A stretch of DNA of 64,000 nt from Anodontia alba (GCA_964016985.1 OZ024835.1:60476714-60540713), one strand, 5' to 3'; positions 1-9,749 are shown, counted from the first letter of the stretch. The notes: generated by a model not told the origin, from the letters alone. Translations and numbers: made by a program.

Positions 1-83
1 TCAATCTCCACGAAGTAATGTTGCTACCTCCTGGTCTCCAGTCAAACGCGCATCCAAATGAGCCACCAAGGCCGGGTTATAGT
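1..83 (-). repeat. tRNA-derived SINE head, truncated by window edge
   Basis: On the minus strand this reads as the tRNA-like head of the SINE family seen in full at 6940-7245 and 23431-23737: the GGCTCA-type A-box region, the CTGGAGACCAGGAGGT stretch and the beginning of the body. The B-box region is damaged here, so this is a degraded copy. The rest lies outside the window or has been lost. Confidence 0.6.
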
Positions 84-441
84 TTAAAGCTTCAACTTCA
101 GAACCTCTCTAATGTGCTTGTGCAAAGTTAGGCTCTGCCCCTTTTTGGTGGGTGCTTAGTAAATAAGAAGGTTCTGTGAACTATTTCTACAGTCTTTAAG
201 CAATGCTTCAGTTATTCATAATTTAGACAAATCCTCCATTTCACCACCTTATATAGTAGAAATGGGGCATCAGAGGATCGAGAAATTATTGTCGTAACTT
301 GTTTCATGGGAGGGAATACCATGGGAGGAAGGTGGATGCTTAGTGGGGTCATAGGGTTTAGTTGTACCCTCTTTAACTCAAAATTTCCTTTTTTGTGGGA
401 AGTTTTTTGTGTGTGTGTGTGTGTTTTTTTTTCTTTCTTTC

Positions 442-444
<3 letters not shown>

Positions 445-517
<73 letters not shown>
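445..517. repeat. (AT)n microsatellite
   Basis: This is an uninterrupted AT dinucleotide run preceded by a GT/T-rich stretch. A tyrosine-isoleucine open frame through it is purely a product of the repeat. It abuts the family K fragment that follows. Confidence 0.95.
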
Positions 518-519
<2 letters not shown>

Positions 520-763
520 GTATTTACCGTAAATTTTCACATCCCCTTATAAGTTGCACTTCTCTTCAACAACTCCATTTTACTGCTATGAATGTGTGAA
601 TAATTGCTGGATTAGTGGCAAACAATGTAGACCCTGATCAGACGCCACATTATGTGGCGTCTGATCTGGGTCTACACTATTTGCTCGGGCCTGTCTGTCC
701 GAATACGTAAAGTACGATAATTGAATCAAACCGAATTCCCCCTCATCCTGGCTCCGCCCCTGA
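518..763 (+). repeat. Family K MITE, left-truncated, with internal C hairpin
   Basis: The sequence from CCGTATTTACC to CTCCGCCCCTGA matches the second half of the elements at 13983-14363 and 33258-33612. It carries the internal palindrome GTAGACCCTGATCAGACGCC...GGCGTCTGATCTGGGTCTAC at 627-675, then CTGTCTGTCCGAATAC. The right terminus, GGCTCCGCCCCT, is the inverted repeat end of the family. A poly-G tract (780-794) follows. Confidence 0.65.
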
Positions 764-1320
764 ATACCTCTGGGGCGCGGGGGGGGGGGGGGGGTAACTT
801 AGGGGTAATTGTGGTACAGGTGTGCGAGCCAGTATTTCAAAACCTACTCCATTCATATACCTGGCCTTTGAAAAAACGGACCCATTCATATACTTGATCA
901 TCCAAAATGTTGACCTATTCATATACTGCCCATTGATTTTTTGTACCCTTTTTTGCTGGTTGTTAGACAAATATCACAGTCAGTTCATTGAATACCAAGA
1001 GAACAAGCAGCCTCGAAAAATCTCTGAGAAAAAATATGTGTACATATACCAGGTTGTCAGAAAAATGGGGCCTTTCACATGTCATAGGAATCCAGAAAAA
1101 TTGGGTCATTCATATACTTTTTATTGAAAAAAGGGGGCCAATCATATACCTGGCAGCGCTGAAAAAGGGGGCTATTCGGTACGCATATCCGTACTATGCC
1201 ATATATAGGAAGTTACCCCCTCCCCAGCCCCCTCCCGAGCTGAATACCAAAAAGCGATTGACGGCAGGATCAAAGCAGAGTTTCTGTGTTACGTTGCAAC
1301 ACTCTTCCGCCCACACTTAC

Positions 1321-1512
1321 AGTAGCTATCTCCGCCCCAGTAGTAATACTTTTCTGTCGGATTGGGACTCGTGTCTCGTCGGACACGTGCGGAACGAGTG
1401 TTTCTCACGTGTAGCTCTTGTGATCGTCTAAAGAAACCAACCATAAACGCCTGTTTGTCCTCCGGTCCTTTTCTACCTACAATTCCAATTTTACCAGGTT
1501 CCAGAGGCTTGC
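1321..1512 (-). CDS. BMP5-8-like growth factor, prodomain-to-cleavage-site exon
   Basis: This is an internal exon of a secreted TGF-beta superfamily ligand precursor. The minus-strand translation runs [16 protein letters not shown], then [17 protein letters not shown], and matches the end of the BMP7/60A prodomain (conserved pattern IGR.GP..KQ.FMV.FF). Two basic sites follow, RNTR and RVRR (RVRR codons 1376-1387). These fit furin-type R-x-x-R cleavage that would free the mature ligand, followed by a polar Ser/Thr/Pro linker. The acceptor is AATTTCAG before 1512 and the donor is ACT|GTAAGT after 1321. The exon is 192 bp, phase 1 at both ends. Its two leading bases complete the codon left open by the 4808-4959 exon. 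The cystine-knot exons would lie to the left, outside the window. Family and reading are seen directly; the exact paralogue is not resolved. Confidence 0.9.
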
Positions 1513-1600
1513 CTGAAATTATATTTAGTATGCGTTTACTGGTTGCCTGTTCATGCAAACTGCCTCTCATAAAACCGACTATTTTTTCAAACTTTATTTA

Positions 1601-1879
1601 CATCACGAAAACATACCTATAAAATTTTGACCCCCGTAAACCCCACTTTTATATAGTAAAACTGGGGTTTACGGGGGTATACATTATTTTTCTTATTTCT
1701 GCCCAAAAGCATAGATTGTGGGTACTCGTTAGAACCGCCTCGCCGAGGCGGTTCTAACGAGTACCCACAATCTATGTTTTGAGCGGAAATATGAAAAATA
1801 TCAGAGTTTTTCATCTGAAATTTTTCAGTTTTTGGAGGTGAAATTTTCAATATATTTTAATAGGCGTGTTTTCGTAATG
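1601..1879. mobile_element. Family A MITE, copy 1
   Basis: This is a full-length 279-bp non-autonomous element. Its ends are CATCACGAAAACATACCTA and TAGGCGTGTTTTCGTAATG, inverted repeats of about 19 bp. Inside are a hairpin of the type ACCCCACTTTTATATAGTA / AAAACTGGGGT and a central long palindrome of about 37-bp arms (ATAGATTGTGGGTACTCGTT ... rev). Flanks TTTA and AGGT show no target duplication. It lies in the BMP intron between the 4808 and 1512 exons. Confidence 0.9.
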
Positions 1880-2039
1880 AGGTGATCAACTCCGCAGCCC
1901 TATAAGCTCAAATACTTTATCTTGAACACAAGGTAGAGGTAGGACGAACAAAGCGAAATGCCACCCACCCCACTCCCCAACACACACCTTAGCCTTATCA
2001 AAGTTGGGGCATGAATACACACTTACAAGATATATATGT

Positions 2040-2433
2040 ACAAGACAAAATATTTAGACGCAAATGTCTAAGTACCGGCGCAAATTTTTTGTTCATGTTT
2101 ACAGAGATATGGGACAAGGGTATACTAAAGTTTAATAAATTTTCAATGTAACAAGTAAAATCGAACAACAATGTGATTCTTTAACTTTCACTGCCACAGG
2201 CGATATCAATAGGCTTTTGCAGACAGCATAGATCCAGATGAGACAGCTCATATGAGCCGTCTAATCTGGATCTACGCTGTTTGACATTCAGTCTTTCAAC
2301 TTTACATATGAACTTCTTTTCAAGCGATAATTTCTTAAAAAAGAAAGCTGACGACCAATGTCGTCTGAAATTCAGCACCGAAAGAGTTGATGTTTGCTTT
2401 TATTAAGCTTTATGAAATTTCTTGATTGGAATG

Positions 2434-2470
<37 letters not shown>

Positions 2471-2580
2471 GACATTAATCTGTTTACAACACAGTTTGTA
2501 ATAAGATTTTTTTATTATTATTATTATATTTGCCGGGATCGTCGCAAACCGACAATCCCGGCAAATATAAAAAGTCTTTG
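2040..2580 (+). repeat. Family I dispersed repeat, copy 1, with poly-A and nested insert
   Basis: Blocks TTTAGACG.AAATGTCTAAGTAC, CATGTTTACAGAGATATGGG and CAATGTAACAAGTAAAA recur in inverse orientation at 9058-9350. The end is a hairpin TATTTGCCGGGAT...ATCCCGGCAAATA (about 2528-2571). Relative to the second copy there is an insertion of about 200 bp (about 2184-2385) that carries a diverged C-type palindrome. A 38-base poly-A run (2431-2468) also interrupts it. No coding content was seen. Confidence 0.6.
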
Positions 2581-2583
2581 ATG

Positions 2584-3055
2584 AGCTTATCGAATAGTCT
2601 ACCAGATGTAAAAATCCAAAGCTATATTAAGAGACCGGCCCGGGTGTAAGGGTTGTGCCTGTTATGGTTTCGTACCCTGGGACCCCCTGCACCTAAGAGA
2701 CTTAACTGAACAACAACAACAACAACAAGAGACCGGCGCGATTCCCACGCCGGTAAATAAGTTTGAGCCTTAGCAGTCTGTATACTGTCTTTTTGTCGCT
2801 CCCGCGTTAGCATCGGCGACTTAGCTTAGGCGTTCCAGTTTCAATCCGTTCGTCCGTGTACTTACTTCCACCATAGCGTTCACCCTAAATGAAGTCTTCA
2901 AGTTAAACTTTACAAATGATTTCACTGACTTATCTCACTCAGCTAAACAAGGATGACAACTCTCTCTCATCTGGTGCATGTTTTCATATTTAAGTCGCAC
3001 TTCATGACTTCAAGGAAATTCTTTATATTATTATCACTTTTGTGTGCTCCCGAAT
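2584..3055. other. Intronic sequence, no gene seen
   Basis: This holds a short (CAA)n run near 2712-2730 next to a CGGCGCGATTCCCACGCCGG mini-palindrome. That could be the tail of a degraded SINE. No coding signal or RNA gene is visible. It lies inside the BMP intron. Confidence 0.5.
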
Positions 3056-3335
3056 CATTACGAAAACACGCCTATTCAAATATATTGAAACTTTTACCAC
3101 CCAAAAAAATGAATATTTTCAGATAAAAAATTTCGATAATTTTCTTATATGAGTTCAAAACATAGATTGTAGGTACTCGTTAGAACCGCCTCGTAGAGGC
3201 GGTTCTAAAGAGTACCCACAATCTATGTTCTGAGCAGAAATAAGAAAAATAATGTATACCCCTGTAAACCCCAGTTTTACTTTATAAAAGTGGGATTTAA
3301 GGGGGTCAAAATTATATAGGTATGTTTTCGTGATG
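3056..3335. mobile_element. Family A MITE, copy 2
   Basis: Full length, with ends CATTACGAAAACACGCCTA and TAGGTATGTTTTCGTGATG. The central palindrome sits at about 3160-3230. It is oriented opposite to copy 1. The arms differ at a few positions (GTAGGTACTC, CTAAAGAGTACCC), so it is an older copy. Confidence 0.9.
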
Positions 3336-3711
3336 TGAATGGAGGGCAATGTGGTGTCTAGCAGGTAAAAACAAAAAAAAATAATAATAATAATAAAAAC
3401 ATGCAGTCTAAGACAAAGATTATTCAGTGAACTCTCGTTACAACGACAGCATTTGTTGCCAAAGACGTTGCCACTGAAATGACTATGCTGTTGTAAAAGA
3501 ATCCTTAAACGCAGCAGAATTATATATAAGAAAGGGTTTGTTTTATTCTTATTTTCTCCTACAACATATGTTCTGAATATATGTTGGAATCGGCTTTGGG
3601 AGGCGATTCTGACACTATCCAAAACATGTTTCTTGAAATGTTAAATACAATACCGATTTGCATTATTTCTGATTAAATATCAGCTCTCAATGCGAAAATT
3701 ATGACTGAAAC

Positions 3712-4000
3712 CATTACGAAAACACGCCTATTCAAATATATAGAAAATTTCACCTCCAAAAACTGAAAATTTTCAGATAAAAAACTCTGATATTTTTTAT
3801 ATTTCTGCTCAAAACATAGATTGTGGGTACTCGTTAGAACCGCCTCGGCGAGGCGGTTCTAATGAGTACCCACTATCTATGTTTTTGAGCAGAAATAAGA
3901 AAAATAATGTATACCCCTATAAACCCCAGTTTTACTATATAAAAGTGGGGTTTAAGGGGGTTTAAGGGGGTCAAAGTTATATAGGCATGTTTTCGTGATG
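3712..4000. mobile_element. Family A MITE, copy 3
   Basis: Full-length copy with near-perfect central palindrome (about 3815-3887) and canonical ends. It contains a short direct duplication of GGGGTTTAAG (3949-3968), which makes it slightly longer than the usual 279 bp. Confidence 0.9.
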
Positions 4001-4125
4001 GAACTTTTTTCGTTGTATAGAGTGTCAGAATACAATGATTTTTTTTTCTTGCGAGTCCCGCTTCATATACTCATAATTTTTCTCTGGGACTTACAAATTT
4101 TATATAAGTGAGTCCCTGAACTCAC

Positions 4126-4149
4126 AAAAAAAAAAAAAAAAAAAAAAAA
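4126..4149. repeat. poly-A tract
   Basis: Homopolymer A run with no attached retroelement body that I recognise. Confidence 0.85.
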
Positions 4150-4341
4150 TACAGTAGAAATCTGCTCTAAAATACATTACAGACTCATGATTTTATCATA
4201 AGACCCAATGAATTTCAATTATGTGAGTCCTTGTGACTCAATAGAACCAAACTGTAAATAAATCACTGGTATAAAAAGGGCTGACATGTCCTTTCGGTAA
4301 AGCCGATGGCGGAACGTTTGTATGGATACTGAAACTTTTAA

Positions 4342-4557
4342 CCTTTACCACTCTCAGGGCAAATTCAGCAGGCGACAAACTGACGACACATTTTATATGT
4401 TTCCCAGAAAACAGGATTTGACACTTCATGCAGGACAATTTCCATGAAATGTCGAAACCTTTTTTTCTGTGTGTGTGGGTGGGGGGCGGGGAGGGTGTGA
4501 ATGGGCGAGGGGGGGGGGGTTTGGAATTCAATATGTCGTCTGCTGAAAATTTTACCC
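4342..4557. repeat. Family J foldback MITE, copy 1
   Basis: The ends are CTCAGGGCAAATTCAGCAGGCGAC and GTCGTCTGCTGAAAATTTTACCC, which form inverted repeats of about 20 bp. The middle has CCAGAAAACAGGATTTGAC and CATGCAGGACAATTTCCATGA. Related copies are at 8646-8765, 14986-15190 and 35586-35718. A GT/G-rich expansion lies near its right end. Confidence 0.6.
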
Positions 4558-4727
4558 AAAGTGCTTTTCAGCCTTAAGTGGGGCGTATTTGGTCCAAATC
4601 TGAGCTCTTTAAATTTTCAGCCTCTATTTTGCATTTTCATATTGCTGCTTTTTTTCCTCCGTCTTAAACACATTTGTAAAAAAAATATTTGCTGGAAAAC
4701 TATCTATACACATTTTGTGTGAATGAC

Positions 4728-4790
4728 CCTGATCAGACTGCAAAGCGCCCTGATCAGACTGTGCAATGCGCATGCTGGTATTGACTTTCA
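4728..4790. repeat. Family D short palindromic repeat
   Basis: Two close copies of CCTGATCAGACTG with GCGC spacers, followed by a partial CGCATGC arm. This is the same sequence type as the complete hairpin at 6395-6436. It ends about 20 bp from the BMP exon donor at 4808. Confidence 0.5.
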
Positions 4791-4807
4791 CCGTGCGTTG
4801 TCATTAC

Positions 4808-4959
4808 CTTTCTGTATATTTGTAACCCTCAGGTAAAGTCCAAGATTGGAGAACGGAGCGCTGGTCCACAACTTGACAGCCTTGGTGATGCTGAAGTTAA
4901 GCCACCCCTCGAAGCCCCAGGACACAGTCTGGTTCACCTCTGGCTCCAGGGTTTTATCT
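4808..4959 (-). CDS. BMP5-8-like growth factor, prodomain exon
   Basis: Minus-strand translation gives DKTLEPEVNQTV, then GFEGWLNFSITKAVKLW, then NLGLYLRVTN. This matches the BMP-type prodomain signature in which a variable strand is followed by GWL.FDIT.AV..W and N.GL.L.V. The donor is AAAG|GTAATG just left of 4808. Its split G joins the GC that opens the 1321-1512 exon to give a glycine, as expected for the conserved ...G-K/Q-P/S... junction. The acceptor is TTTACAGAG. Two adjacent AGs allow a start at 4959 or 4957, so the 5' phase (2 or 1) is uncertain. Two N-x-S/T sequons (NQT, NFS) are present. The exon is about 27 kb downstream of exon 1. Confidence 0.88.
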
Positions 4960-5040
4960 CTGTAAATATGGAACAGATTTGAATGAGTATTAAAACAACA
5001 CACGATCCGGGTGCAGTTTTTTTTTTCCAACAAGACTGCA

Positions 5041-5085
5041 TGGGCGCCCAGCGAAGACTCAGATCAGCCTGCGCATCCTCTTGTA
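5041..5085. repeat. Family D palindromic fragment
   Basis: GCGCCCAGCGAAGACTCAGATCAGCC resembles one arm of the family D hairpin seen intact at 27280-27345. The second arm is degraded. Confidence 0.4.
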
Positions 5086-5246
5086 GGAAGTGCTCCGATT
5101 CAAACGGTACCTTGGTCATACACTGATCATTGTGAGGTTCCTATGTTGCACTGAAACATAAAAATATAAAAAATACGAATATGTTTCGGCGCATGCGTAA
5201 TGAACTCCTACACCAAAAAAGGGCTCCTATACCATATGAAACAAGA

Positions 5247-5345
5247 GTATGATACCGGCCTCAATGGTTCTGTCCGATGCGCGTCTGACTGATGATCAGG
5301 AGGTTGCGGGTTCGATCCCCACCGGGGCCGTCAACATTCTTTCAT
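5247..5345 (+). repeat. tRNA-derived SINE head
   Basis: CCGGCCTCAATGGTTCTGTCC resembles a degenerate A-box region. GCGGGTTCGATCCCCACC contains a good B-box (GGTTCGATCCC) and is followed by GGGGCCG, which can pair with the 5' CCGGCC. Downstream, TTTCATGGAGACTGATCATTTCC matches the body start of the SINE family at 6940-7245. It lacks most of the body and has no CCA, so I call it a SINE, not a tRNA gene. Confidence 0.6.
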
Positions 5346-6390
5346 GGAGACTGATCATTTCCTCACGTTACAGCTCCTCTGATTACTCTTGATGTATCCC
5401 CTGATTGCGGACAATTACAACAAAATGTAATTAATTACATTATTGCATAAAAAGCAGTGCCGCACGTTATTAACAGCCGTGCATTAACCGGCGAAAAGCC
5501 GTGTATTAACAAGACAATTCACGCGCTGTTAATGCACGGCTACGCAACTTTCAATATGTCTGTACCGGGGCCACCGAACTGCTGCCGTCACGAGATATGT
5601 TCTGTCCGGCCCTAGAACGAGCATAGTTCGTGGAAATTTCATTCGCGAGACATCGGTGAAAAGGCGAAACAAAATAGTGCAAGAAATAACGCGAAATGTA
5701 GCAAATGTTTTCAGTTTTTATGCAATAATAGCGATCGAACATGTTTTTCCAATGCATTACCATTCCTCAGGTCCCTTGGGAGGTGTTGAAAACCGCGGCC
5801 TTCGGCCTCAGGACCTGGCGAATGTTAATGCATGAAAAACCATGTTTGATCCCTTTATTAAAATTACATTGGAAAAAAGAACATTGTGTGAACTTAGCCA
5901 TGCAAAAACAAGCTATTCCTATCCAAGTTTTTTTTTTCCACTTTATAAAGTGTAACATATGTATATATATATAGTTATTACAGTTGAGTTAATAAAATAA
6001 TTTTATCTAAGTAATATGCACATTTAAAAGTACACGTAGTTTGGAAAACAACCAAACAATATAGCATATTAATGTCCGCCCCCACATACTCCTATTTGCG
6101 CCATATATAACGGAGAAACACGTGGGTCAACATAGCAATTTGCATTACAGCCCCACAACGTATAATTTTCATTTATTCCATCTCTGCTCACCACCTCGTC
6201 CTCAGTTTCTCGCGATGATATTACTTGTTCGTTTTATGCGCATGTGCAATGCAAGAAGATGGCCCTTATGCCAAATGCAGTCAACAAATGCCAAAATCAC
6301 TTTGCGCATCCATTCAGTTGGAACCAACTGATGAGGCCTTCGTCACTCGCTTCCAAATTCATCAAATACAGCAAATACGTAGCTCAACAG
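5346..6390. other. Intronic sequence, no gene seen
   Basis: A small inverted pair (GCCGTGCATTAAC ... GTTAATGCACGGC) lies around 5475-5543. Short open frames here show no family resemblance. Nothing else is supported. Confidence 0.45.
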
Positions 6391-6394
6391 TGAT

Positions 6395-6436
6395 GGCCCT
6401 GATCAGACTGTGCGAATGCGCAGTCTGATCAGGGCC
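6395..6436. repeat. Family D perfect hairpin
   Basis: GGCCCTGATCAGACTG is followed by TGCGAATGCG and then the exact reverse complement CAGTCTGATCAGGGCC. This short hairpin recurs throughout the window in degraded form, with flanking TTCGCTGTTTG. Confidence 0.8.
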
Positions 6437-6926
6437 TTCGCTGTTTGGTATCTGGCATAGGCGCCTTTTCATTGCGTTGTTTATTACTGTATTAACTTGC
6501 TCTCGGCCCTGTCCCTGTGTAATTCGGAATACTTCTACAACATTTACTTACTCAGGGTCCTGTCCCTGTGCTATTCGGAATACTTCTATTAAACATTGTG
6601 TGCTCCTCGACCGTCTCGCTCGTTCTTTATATAGCCGGAACTCCGCACCGATGACCTCTTCTCGTTGTGAGACGTCGGTGGTGTCAAAATAGAATGTGCT
6701 GTCTTTGTCATGGCGTAGATGAGGTATTTTGTTCGCTAGGAAACAAAATGAAACATAAAATCTTTATTGTTCACCCGAATTGAAGTTTTGTTTCTGGGCT
6801 GATGAAATCTGCGAGGCTGATATGTTCCCAAGTATTTAGAGATCAATAGGGATATAGCCAATTTCATAGAGCTTCCAAGTAATCCAAGTAACGTGGCGCT
6901 ATGCCATATGACTAAATCAGCCGCTG
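6437..6926. other. Intronic sequence, no gene seen
   Basis: It contains a short tandem repeat of about 62 bp (two copies) of the TGTCCCTGTGCTATTCGGAATACTTCTA type around 6510-6595. No gene signal was found. Confidence 0.5.
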
Positions 6927-6939
6927 GATCTTCGTGTAA

Positions 6940-7245
6940 TTTGTTTGTGTTGAGGTTTTACGGCCCAATCAACCCAATGGGGTCATGGCGAGCGCGGTCA
7001 GTTTACCTAACCACACGTTTACTGGGCAGGCTTAGTCCTCTAAGCGGTTAACCAGTATTGTGCACTTTCTTTCGCCAGAAACTGACAACTGCCCTTCTTG
7101 AATCAGCCGAAGGGAGAGAATGACCGTAGAAAATATTTCATGATCAATCTCCACGAAAGAATGTTGCCGACCTTGGCGGGGGTTGAACCCGCGACCTCCT
7201 GGTCTCCAGTCGGAGGGCGCATCCAACTGAGCCACCGAGGCCGAC
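6940..7245 (-). mobile_element. tRNA-derived SINE, full length, with TSD
   Basis: On the minus strand the head carries an A-box-like TGGCTCAGTTGG and a B-box GGTTCAACCCC, which are RNA polymerase III internal promoter elements. The body has GCAGTTGTCAGTTTCTGGCG and ends in TTTACGGC...AACACAAAC. It is flanked by a 13-bp duplication with one mismatch: GATCTTCGTGTAA (6927-6939) and GATCTTCGAGTAA (7246-7258). Sister copies are at 23431-23737 and 36878-37187. Confidence 0.88.
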
Positions 7246-7264
7246 GATCTTCGAGTAAGAAACA

Positions 7265-7535
7265 CATTACGAAAACACGTAAATAAACTGAAAATTTTAC
7301 AACCAAAAAAGGAAAATTTTCAAATAAAAAAAAATCTGATATTTTTCATATATTTGCTCAGAACATAGATTGTGGGTACTCGTTAGAACCCACGGCGAGG
7401 CGGTTCTTACGAGTACCCACAATCTATGTTTTTTAGAGAAATAAGAAAAATAATGTATACCCTTGTAAACCCCAGTTTCAATATATAAAAGTGGGGTTTA
7501 AGGGGGCAAAATTATATAGGCGTGTTCTCGTGATG
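7265..7535. mobile_element. Family A MITE, copy 4
   Basis: It has canonical ends and the central palindrome (7363-7432), with a small deletion in one arm. It starts seven bases after the SINE target duplication. No target duplication of its own is visible. Confidence 0.88.
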
Positions 7536-8041
7536 GTCAGATTTAGCGAGCTACTGCCAACAGAGTGCATCATCTTTCAACGGCACATGGAAAAAAAAAA
7601 AAAGAAAAGAAAAAAAAAAACACTAACATTATTTCCTTAAATTGAAGGCTTTTGCAACCCTTTACGCGGCAGGTGGTAGGCATTGTCGCTTAAAAAACAT
7701 CGCTCCAGCGACAGATATCGTAGATATTCGGGACTTTCCGTTCGACAATGGATTTTATAATTAATTATTCTTCCTGTGAAGAAACTTCAGTTTAAAAAAA
7801 CGGACAAAAAATATTACTTTACAGTATTTACGCGGTGTCTAATCATGGTCTACACTCCTCCAGCAGCTTGAAATCAGACATGCAAACAGATGGATGGATG
7901 TTTTGTTTAGAGACGCTCAACCCTAAAGGGCATATAGCGTCTAATAATTTTTATATTACATGATGAGTTTATTTAATTTGAAACAAATAAAAATATCTAG
8001 GAATGATATGTTCATTTTAAAAAGATAATAGTAGTAAAAAG
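7536..8041. other. Intronic sequence, no gene seen
   Basis: It contains A-rich tracts (7590-7620) and a fragment GGATGTTTTGTTTAGAGACGCTCAACCCTAAAGGG (about 7896-7930) that looks like the tail of a SINE-type repeat. No exon-like reading fits the BMP gene. Confidence 0.4.
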
Positions 8042-8555
8042 TAGTGTTGGGAATCGGCCAGAATTTCGTAGACGATCATCGGTTTTGTAAAACCGACTGA
8101 TCATCGATTAATAATCGACTTGTAGAAAATATAATCACTCTTAATTTAGCCCTCTTCCAAGTAATTATTCATAGGCCCAGATCGATAATAGGGTTATCCA
8201 GATAATATCCCCCCCCCCCTCCCCCCCCCCCCCACAAAAAAAACAAAAAAAAAACATATGTTGTGTGTACTCATTAGCGCTGCGAGGCGCTTCTAATGAG
8301 TACCCACAACACATATTTTTATGGAGAAATAGGAAAAATATCAGTACTTTTGGGTGACTTATTTAAGGCTATCTTATCAAATTTTTCTCACTTTAATTGA
8401 CCCCAAATCTAGAATGACCCGAATATACAGCTTTGAATTACATAAAATAGGTTTCTAAAAATAGAATTTTCCGAATAGTCGACTATAAGAATCTGTCCGA
8501 TCATCAGTCAAAAGAGGCAAAAGTGATCGATAATCGATCATCAGTGGCAACACTA
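8042..8555. mobile_element. hAT-type MITE (family B), copy 1, perfect 8-bp TSD
   Basis: The ends are TAGTGTTG and CAACACTA, flanked on both sides by GTAAAAAG (8034-8041 and 8556-8563). An 8-bp duplication and TAG..CTA ends are typical of the hAT superfamily. Subterminal regions hold repeated GATGATCGA-like motifs. The middle carries a palindrome (about 8255-8325) related to the family A core. No transposase is encoded. Confidence 0.93.
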
Positions 8556-8645
8556 GTAAAAAGAGGACGTGTTCAATTGTATGGACAAGTATGGGAAGGA
8601 GTTAATGCATCCTAACAATAAGCGTAAATACGGTAGTTCTTTGAC

Positions 8646-8765
8646 CTTTACAACTCTCTTTAATTTAGCAGACGACAAACTGATGATATTTCTTTCTTAT
8701 TTTTCCTAGAAATATGAAAAATATTCCAAAATTTCGTTCGCTGATTTTTTACCCAGCATGCTTAG
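8646..8765. repeat. Family J foldback MITE, copy 2 (degraded)
   Basis: CCTTTACAACTCTCTTTAATTTAGCAGACGACAAACTGATG at the left matches the family J start, and CGTTCGCTGATTTTTTACCCAGCATGC at the right matches its end. The middle is shortened relative to 14986-15190. Confidence 0.5.
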
Positions 8766-9057
8766 CGTTAAACAATACTCCCCAGAGACTCTTACAACAG
8801 CCATTCGCAGGGATTAGGGAAGTGACAGAACATACATGTATATCGAAAAAAAAAATGGTAACGGTATTGATATCAAAGGACCAGAGGACTTTTATAAGAT
8901 ATCTATTAATATTCAATAATTAAAAATGTGCGATAAAATCCGAGGAGCAAGCAATGTACGCTTACTCGGTTGCCCTCGAATGTTACCATTACATTTCGAC
9001 ATTTTCTTCTGACGTCTTTGGGTAATTTAGTGTCGCGCCAAAATGTCACAAAATATT

Positions 9058-9350
9058 TTTTTATTATTATTATTATTTTGCCGGGATCATTGTGTGTGAC
9101 AATACCGGCAAATATAAAGAAGTCTTATAACAAACTGTTATAAAAAGATTAATGTCTGTTTTATTTTCATTCAATCAAGAAATTTCATAAAGCTTAATAC
9201 AAGCATACGTTAAAGAAACACATTGTTGTTCTTTTTTACCTGTTACATTGAAAATTTATTAAACTTTAGTATACCCTAGTCCCATATCTCTAAGTAAACA
9301 TGAACAAATTTGCGCTGGTACTTAGACGTTTACGTCTAAGTATTTTGGCT
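9058..9350 (-). repeat. Family I dispersed repeat, copy 2
   Basis: This is the reverse-orientation partner of 2040-2580. It starts with the TTTGCCGGGAT...ATACCGGCAAATA hairpin, continues through ATTTCATAAAGCTTAATAC and TGTTACATTGAAAATTTATTAAAC, and ends at TACTTAGACG. It lacks the inserted palindrome and poly-A of copy 1, so it acts as the uninserted reference. Confidence 0.65.
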
Positions 9351-9687
9351 TGTAGCTATGTTTTAAAGCGTTATTGCACTGGTACTGGCGAATATTGCCC
9401 CTGTTTGGGTTACAAATGTATCAAAGGCCACTCGCAAGCTGGCGCACTTTCAGTAGCCCAGCTAGACCAATATTCACCAATATCATAACATTGCCCTCTT
9501 GGACCCCCAGTTGTCTAACATCATTCATAAACATACTTAACGTTCTATCAAACCAGACCGCAACAACCATTAACGAACCGCCGCGCAGAAAAATCAACTT
9601 CATGCCAATTTAGAAAAGTTTTTGCACAACAGAGGGCATATCCTGTATTTTACCCCAAGTATTCTGACAAACAGGCCCAAGCAAACG

Positions 9688-9742
9688 GTGTAGACCCAGA
9701 TCAGACGCCGCATAATACGGCGTCTGATCAGGGTCTACACTG
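9688..9742. repeat. Family C palindrome
   Basis: GTGTAGACCCAGATCAGACGCCG...CGGCGTCTGATCAGGGTCTACAC is a near-perfect hairpin flanked by GCAAAC and GTTTGC. These stand-alone hairpins match the internal palindrome of family K elements. Confidence 0.8.
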
Positions 9743-9749
9743 TTTGCCA

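Noticed and set aside
306..599. 97-codon frame rich in Tyr-Ile
   Set aside because: It is translation of the AT microsatellite.
5111..5150. 40-bp segment with a strong acceptor and GT donor, partly reading NLTMISV
   Set aside because: All three frames contain a stop within the segment, so it cannot be a coding exon as sequenced.
5247..5345. Functional tRNA gene
   Set aside because: The B-box is good but the A-box and cloverleaf are poor, and the downstream sequence matches the SINE body.
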